Shown: one piece after another, positions 60,065 to 64,000 of the stretch | Position numbering within the stretch: the first letter of the stretch is position 1 | Layout of the letters: every line of letters begins with the position of its first letter | NCBI RefSeq assembly: GCF_044457565.1 | Contig: NZ_JBITGZ010000013.1 | Span: forward strand, 136,057-200,056 | Length of the DNA stretch: 64,000 nt | From: Kitasatospora sp044457565 | GTDB taxonomy: Bacteria; Actinomycetota; Actinomycetes; Streptomycetales; Streptomycetaceae | Direction of reading: 5' to 3' | Made by a program: the position numbers and the translations under genes | Notes under the pieces: generated by a model | What the model was told of the DNA's origin: nothing | Seen by the model: the letters and a program-made list of their open reading frames with translations, nothing else | The model's database searches: none

Positions 60065-60255
60065 TCCGTCACCGCCGGTGCGTGCTCGGGGCAGGCGACG
60101 ACGGCCCAGCCGAGCGGGGCCCGGCCGGCGCACGTCTCGATGTGCCGATGCCCGGCCGGGACGAACGGGCCGCCATCCGATCCGCACTCGATGCACGCCT
60201 TGCCGTGCAACTGGGCGTCGGTCGGCGACGAGGGCGGGGCGAGCGCGTCGGACAT
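60061..60255 (-). CDS. small Cys-containing hypothetical protein
   Basis: A 64-aa protein and first gene of the four-gene minus-strand operon. CIECG, ETCAGRAP and VVACPEHAP give a four-Cys zinc-like pattern with nearby His. Function unknown. Confidence 0.7.
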   Translation of the reverse strand: MSDALAPPSSPTDAQLHGKACIECGSDGGPFVPAGHRHIETCAGRAPLGWAVVACPEHAPAVTE

Positions 60256-60277
60256 GATGGTTCCCCACGGGCAGTAG

Positions 60278-60293
60278 TCTGGTGGCCACCAGA
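60278..60293. promoter_or_regulatory. 16-bp perfect palindrome between divergent operons
   Basis: TCTGGTGGCCACCAGA is a perfect palindrome 23 bases upstream of the small-gene operon and ~170 bases before the TPR regulator. It is an excellent operator candidate for one of the element's HTH regulators. Confidence 0.6.
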
Positions 60294-60459
60294 TGTGGTG
60301 ACTCGCTCATCTTCGACCCCGCGAGGGACGTCCTGAAGGCCGCACAGAGGACACCTTGCGGACTCTTTGAGGACTCCACCTGCCGTCATATGCCATAGGG
60401 GGCCCCTCCAAGGCTGGTCGCCCGTATCTTTGAGAGCCAGTCACCTCTCGGAGGGCACC

Positions 60460-61737
60460 GTGTCCCGATCCACTGGCAACACCGCGCTGAAGGCGGCGCG
60501 CCAGACAGCTGGCCTCTCCTCTCAGCAGGCCTTCGCCGACGCGCTCAGCATCGCCGCCCGGCAACTCGGAATGGGCGAGGTCGTCGTCAGCACCCGCCAG
60601 ATCCGCCGCTGGGAATCCGACACGCCCCCCTGGCCGCAGGACGACTACCAGCGGCTCCTCACCCACGTCCTCCACCTACCCGTCGAGGACCTCGGATTCC
60701 GTGCGCCCTGGGACCGCAATGCCCGGCCGGCACCCATGCCGCCCGCACCGGTCCGTACCGCGTCCGCGCCCACCGCGCTCCGGTCCGCGCTGCCCCGCCC
60801 TGCTCAGTCCACGAGCCTCCAGCCCTCCACTGTCGGCAGTGATTTCGCCATAGTGACCGAGGCCCACCGCCGTCTGTACTGGAGCGTCGCCCCGGCCACC
60901 CTCGTGCAGGCCGTAGCCGAACACGCCAACCTCGGCACTGCACTTCTCGGCGAGACGTCCGGCGTTGCACGGCGCGTCCTCGCCTCTGCCCTCTCCGAAA
61001 GCCTGCTGCTCGCGGGACGCATTCAGTTCTTCGACCTGAGGCAACCCGAACAGGCCGACGCCACCCTCGTCCGCGCCCTCCAAGCCGCAGGCGAAGCAGA
61101 TGACACCCTCCTCGGCGCCGCCGTTCTTGGACACGCCGCGTTCATCCCCGGCTGGGCGGGCCGCCGCGACGATGCCGTCGAGCGGATGCAGGCCGCGCGT
61201 ACCTACGCCCGCCGAGGCCCCGCGTCCGCCGAACTTCTTGCCTGGCTGGACGCAGTAGAAGCCGAATGCCTCACCCGATGCGGCGACCAGCGCGGCGCAC
61301 TCGCCCTACTCAATCGTGCAGAGGACACCCTTGCTGCCGGCAACGAGCACCTCTCCCCGAACTGGCTGACGTGGTTCTCTCCCGTCCGCCTCGCCGCGTT
61401 CAAGGGGAACACCGAGCTCCTCGCCGGCCACCTGCCACAGGCACGCACCACCCTGGAGGGTGTCCTCGGCGACCTGGGCGAGATGGACGGCAAGCAGCGC
61501 GTCGTTGTCCTCGGCGACCTGGCCGCCGTCGAAGCCGCGTCCGGGAGGCCGGAGGCGGCGTGCACGCTCCTGGAACAGGCGCTCGACCAGCTCGCCGCCA
61601 CCTGGTACGCCACCGGCATGGATCGCGTGCGGGACGCGCGCCGCGCCCTGGCCACGTGGCAGGACACGGCGGCTGTCCAGCGCGTCGACGACCGGCTGTA
61701 CAGCTGGTCAGCGACGCTCAGCTCGCTCCAGCGTTGA
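60460..61737 (+). CDS. XRE-like regulator with TPR region
   Basis: A 425-aa protein from the GTG at 60460 with GGAGGG five bases upstream. An N-terminal HTH (~8-70, ALKAARQTAGLSSQQAFADA, then VSTRQIRRWESD), a Pro-rich linker (~90-125) and a helical TPR-like C-terminus (~135-420, with repeated LxxA..A pairs) match the common actinobacterial XRE-TPR regulators. It is divergent from the four small genes, which it may control via the palindrome. It ends 20 bases into the convergent HAD gene. Confidence 0.85.
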   Translation: MSRSTGNTALKAARQTAGLSSQQAFADALSIAARQLGMGEVVVSTRQIRRWESDTPPWPQDDYQRLLTHVLHLPVEDLGFRAPWDRNARPAPMPPAPVRTASAPTALRSALPRPAQSTSLQPSTVGSDFAIVTEAHRRLYWSVAPATLVQAVAEHANLGTALLGETSGVARRVLASALSESLLLAGRIQFFDLRQPEQADATLVRALQAAGEADDTLLGAAVLGHAAFIPGWAGRRDDAVERMQAARTYARRGPASAELLAWLDAVEAECLTRCGDQRGALALLNRAEDTLAAGNEHLSPNWLTWFSPVRLAAFKGNTELLAGHLPQARTTLEGVLGDLGEMDGKQRVVVLGDLAAVEAASGRPEAACTLLEQALDQLAATWYATGMDRVRDARRALATWQDTAAVQRVDDRLYSWSATLSSLQR

Positions 61738-62383
61738 ACTTCTCGATCAGCTCAGGCAGGTCACCGAGGGAGTCGATGCGGAACGTCGCCAGCTCGTCGG
61801 CCGCCGGATCGTGCTGCTGAATCCACCCCCACGGGCCGCGCCGAATCAGGGCGGTACGCATGCCCGCCTCAACGGCCGGGCGGATGTCGTTGTCGAGGCG
61901 GTCCCCTACATAGAGGATCTCGCCGGGTGCGGCTGGCGTAACCTCGGCGACCCGTTCGAAGAACAGCCGGTCGGGCTTGCTCGCGCCCCAGTCGTCCGAC
62001 GTGCCGATCAGGTCAACGTCACCCGTGAACAGCTCGCGCAGCAGACCACCCGCCCGAACGGTCTGGTTGCCGGCGATGGCCAGCCACAAGCCGTCTGCGC
62101 GAAGCCGAGCGAGAGCGGGGCGCACGTCCGGGTAGAGGTCGTCCTCGCCGAACCACTCGGGCCGGCCAGCTGCGGCCCGCCTCTCCCGCTCCTCGTACAG
62201 GTCGAACCCCGGGCGGAACACCTGGAACGTCTCGCGATAGTCCCGGCCCTCAGCGATCACCGCCCCGAACTGCGCGACGAACGTGTGCCTCGGCACCCCC
62301 AGCCAGTCAGCCCAAGTCCCGTACTCGCGGGTCTCATCCACCAGACACTCGCCGACATCGAACACCACTGCCCTGATCGTCAT
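61718..62383 (-). CDS. HAD family hydrolase
   Basis: A 221-aa Rossmann-like phosphatase-type protein. Motif I is VVFDVGECLVDE: the nucleophile Asp is there, but the usual second Asp two positions on is Gly, which would weaken phosphatase activity. IAGN (motif II), SKPD with Lys (motif III) and VGDRLDNDI (motif IV) are intact. This DVGE variant recurs in a streptomycete subgroup I recall. Overlaps the TPR regulator tail to tail by 20 bases. Confidence 0.88.
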   Translation of the reverse strand: MTIRAVVFDVGECLVDETREYGTWADWLGVPRHTFVAQFGAVIAEGRDYRETFQVFRPGFDLYEERERRAAAGRPEWFGEDDLYPDVRPALARLRADGLWLAIAGNQTVRAGGLLRELFTGDVDLIGTSDDWGASKPDRLFFERVAEVTPAAPGEILYVGDRLDNDIRPAVEAGMRTALIRRGPWGWIQQHDPAADELATFRIDSLGDLPELIEKFNAGAS

Positions 62384-62440
62384 GCCCGCAGCCTAGCGAG
62401 GCGAGGACGTCCTGTCGGTGGTCGCCCGTACGATCGCGGC

Positions 62441-62716
62441 ATGCCTGACGCTCTCCCCATCCCCGATGACCTGATCGCCCTCCAGCGTGCCCTCGAAGCG
62501 GCGCGCGCCGAGCTGTTCGAGTACTCCGCGCAGGTCACCGCCGAGTACCCCGGCCAGGCCCTGCCCGAGGAGCAGGCCGCGCGGCTGAATGCGCTGCGGG
62601 AGGGTGAGCGGCAGGCCGGCGCGGCCATGCGGCAACACCCCACCATGCGCGAGGCCCTCGCCGGGCACTGCCACCACCAGACGGACATGGCGCTCAGGGC
62701 AGCCGCCGCCGGCTGA
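62441..62716 (+). CDS. small helical hypothetical protein
   Basis: A 91-aa protein that is almost all helix (LIALQRALEAARAELFEYSA, LNALREGERQAGAAMRQHP). No Cys, no membrane segment. It is divergent from the HAD gene with ~57 bases between. Function unknown. Confidence 0.7.
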   Translation: MPDALPIPDDLIALQRALEAARAELFEYSAQVTAEYPGQALPEEQAARLNALREGERQAGAAMRQHPTMREALAGHCHHQTDMALRAAAAG

Positions 62717-62736
62717 TCCGCATGTAACCGTTCATG

Positions 62737-62846
62737 TTTGTTGGCGGTCGATGCGACGCGGCTGTCCTGGTCGCGCGCTAGCTGTTCACAGGGTTGGCGG
62801 GGAACTGCCCCCTTGGTTCGTCGGGCCATGAACGACCGCCAACAAA
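62737..62846. repeat. 14-bp inverted repeat pair
   Basis: TTTGTTGGCGGTCG at 62737-62750 and its exact complement at 62833-62846 enclose 82 bases. The unit could be a small non-autonomous element, a transcription terminator with an internal loop, or a binding-site pair. The surrounding 62717-62983 contains no gene. Confidence 0.5.
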
Positions 62847-62983
62847 AAGGGCCTGCACGGCCCCACCTTTCCCGCCGCAGTGAAGGTTGAGCAGTCTGAG
62901 CGAGACCTGAGCTTGAGCCGCCGGATCCGCAGGATTGCAAGTGGTCAGGACTGAGGCCGCAATATGGCGCCCACAGGATGTAA

Positions 62984-63775
62984 TCACCGAGCGGCGCCGG
63001 GAAGATCATTTCTCTGTGAGGAATCAGCCGCACTGCCATCACCGACATTGGGATCTGGTTGGCGAGGTGGCTCCTCTTTGACGGCCGCAACGATTGACGT
63101 CTCTGCGAACTCCACTTGGCGCAGCACGCGGGCCACTGTGCCGTCTGCCGATTCAAGCAGCTGGGAGAAGTGTGCGGCCCTCTCTGCGTCCACCTGCGCC
63201 CATTGCTTCAGTGCCGCGATATCGCTAGCAAGACTGATCGCCCTCAGACGGAGCACTTGCAGATCTTCCATGGCATCATCGAATCGCCGCTTCAGGCCAC
63301 TTGAGTCCCTGCCGCGAAACTCATTTAGCATAGCCCCAAAAATCCCGACCCCAGCTACTGTCAGTCCACTAATTAGCTCCGCCCAGGCAACTTCCGCCCC
63401 TCTGGGGGATTCCTCGCCGCTAGAGAGAGCGCCCGAAATGAGTACTGGAAACGACAGGGCAGCCAAGATTACGAGCATCTCCTGAATTCGTTCTCTCCAC
63501 CATCGCCCATGGCGCGTCTGACCCCATTGCGTTGCTTCAGTGCGAGCCAGGAAGAGCCAGCCAATGCCAACTAGCAGATAGGCCGACATGCCGACAATGA
63601 ACCGAACTTCAGCTGATGAATGATGCAAGCCATAGGCCGCGCCATCGACTATTAATGCAGAGCCTAACAATACCGCTAGACCGAATATCCGCTTCTGTGC
63701 GGGCGTCGGCGGCTTGCTGACGGCGTCCCGGAACGTCCTTGTCAATCGGTTCGCAGGCTTGGCAGGCGAGGCCAC
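62984..63775 (-). CDS. AT-richer membrane protein with coiled coil
   Basis: A 263-aa protein with four hydrophobic helices (~30-165, LAVLLGSALIVDGAAYGLHH and similar) followed by a helical coiled coil (LKRRFDDAMEDLQVLRLRAI) and an acidic tail. Codon third positions are visibly less GC-rich than all neighbours, pointing to recent acquisition from another background. Architecture resembles membrane-anchored effectors of some phage-defence modules, but no motif supports that. Confidence 0.7.
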   Translation of the reverse strand: MASPAKPANRLTRTFRDAVSKPPTPAQKRIFGLAVLLGSALIVDGAAYGLHHSSAEVRFIVGMSAYLLVGIGWLFLARTEATQWGQTRHGRWWRERIQEMLVILAALSFPVLISGALSSGEESPRGAEVAWAELISGLTVAGVGIFGAMLNEFRGRDSSGLKRRFDDAMEDLQVLRLRAISLASDIAALKQWAQVDAERAAHFSQLLESADGTVARVLRQVEFAETSIVAAVKEEPPRQPDPNVGDGSAADSSQRNDLPGAAR

Positions 63776-63868
63776 GTCTCCAGCTCAGCACTGCCAGCAC
63801 CGGCCCGCGACTTGGACCGCATCACCGCAGGTCAAGACTGGTGCCACTTGTTCTATTCGAACACTAAG

Positions 63869-64000
63869 GGTTGTCCCGTAAGTGATCTTGCCGTGGGATG
63901 ATCTCGGCCGTGGCTGGTGTGATCACGGCGTCTGAGCCGTCCTGGATAGCCCCGTTCGCCGGACTGAGCCCGCGCGCCTTCGGCAAGTTGATGAGGCAGC
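63869..64000 (+). mobile_element. IS5-like insertion sequence, left end and transposase start
   Basis: GGGTTGTCCCGTAAGTGATC at 63869-63888 looks like the terminal repeat of streptomycete IS5-family elements. A GTG at 63910 opens a frame reading ITASEPSWIAPFAGLSPRAF, the N-terminus typical of their transposases. The gene runs off the window. Confidence 0.75.

Larger units (their letters stand above)
56865..64000. mobile_element. putative integrative element, left part
   Basis: The region right of the rnpB fragment differs from the left: many small overlapping genes, regulators, no core metabolism, an IS at the edge and locally lower GC. If the rnpB remnant is the left attachment site, the intact rnpB and the integrase should lie beyond 64000. 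No integrase is visible in the window, so the element's type (prophage, ICE, plasmid) is undetermined. Confidence 0.45.

Noticed and set aside
60301..60400. Repeated GAGGAC-like triplets as a CRISPR or iteron array
   Set aside because: Units are short, irregular and without spacer structure.
61718..62383. HAD protein as an inactive pseudoenzyme
   Set aside because: The missing second Asp in motif I is shared by a subgroup I recall, and the other motifs are intact, so loss of function is not shown.

Overview
The window is very GC-rich actinobacterial DNA with codon use and gene families typical of the Streptomycetales (Streptomyces or Kitasatospora). Pointers are GlnE, GlnA2, a class E sortase, a pullulanase carrying two catalytic domains, DrrAB-type ABC genes next to a giant SARP regulator, and a DUF3761 lipoprotein. 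The order pullulanase, PAP2, glnE, glnA2, nadE, panB agrees with my memory of the S. coelicolor SCO22xx region; this was not checked.

Layout. 1-11 kb holds secreted polymer degradation on the minus strand: an alpha-amylase (cut by the window edge), an orphan PII protein, an M4 metalloprotease and a ~200 kDa amylase/pullulanase. Both starch genes are preceded by related TGCAAG/CTTGCA-GAAAC repeats, probably one shared regulator. 11-17.5 kb has a PAP2 enzyme, glnE, a class E sortase and a GH16-like hydrolase. 17.5-21.6 kb is a compact five-gene minus-strand cluster: a secreted protein with a C-terminal membrane/Arg tail, UDP-GlcNAc 2-epimerase, a 53-aa LAATG-tailed protein, an exosortase-family transpeptidase and a processive GT2. 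It looks like a surface-anchoring and/or glycan system and is the most interesting chromosomal locus here.

21.8-42 kb is mostly core and regulatory genes: glnA2, nadE, an EEP-family protein, TetR plus DHA2 MFS pump with palindromic operators, panB, DrrAB-like ABC genes with CTGACAG repeats at mostly 11-bp spacing, an AfsR/SARP-type regulator, an M50 protease, an F420 reductase, another MFS transporter, and AraC with a DUF1772 protein. 42-44 kb is a WXG-type toxin cassette with a broken WXG100 partner. 44-52 kb is map, a prim-pol domain protein, a PadR regulator with five ACTGTC half-sites, and small conserved genes.

52-64 kb is accessory: a VapBC pair, a 1,071-aa solenoid-like protein, a decayed LacI gene, then a short stretch that looks like the displaced 3' end of RNase P RNA with its terminator. 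I read this as the left attachment site of an integrative element running beyond the right edge. The element carries a tiny exported peptide with two DSVWGG repeats divergent from a LuxR-HTH regulator, XRE regulators, an operon of overlapping small genes, a HAD hydrolase, an AT-richer membrane protein and the start of an IS5-type insertion sequence. I saw no rRNA, tRNA or CRISPR array.
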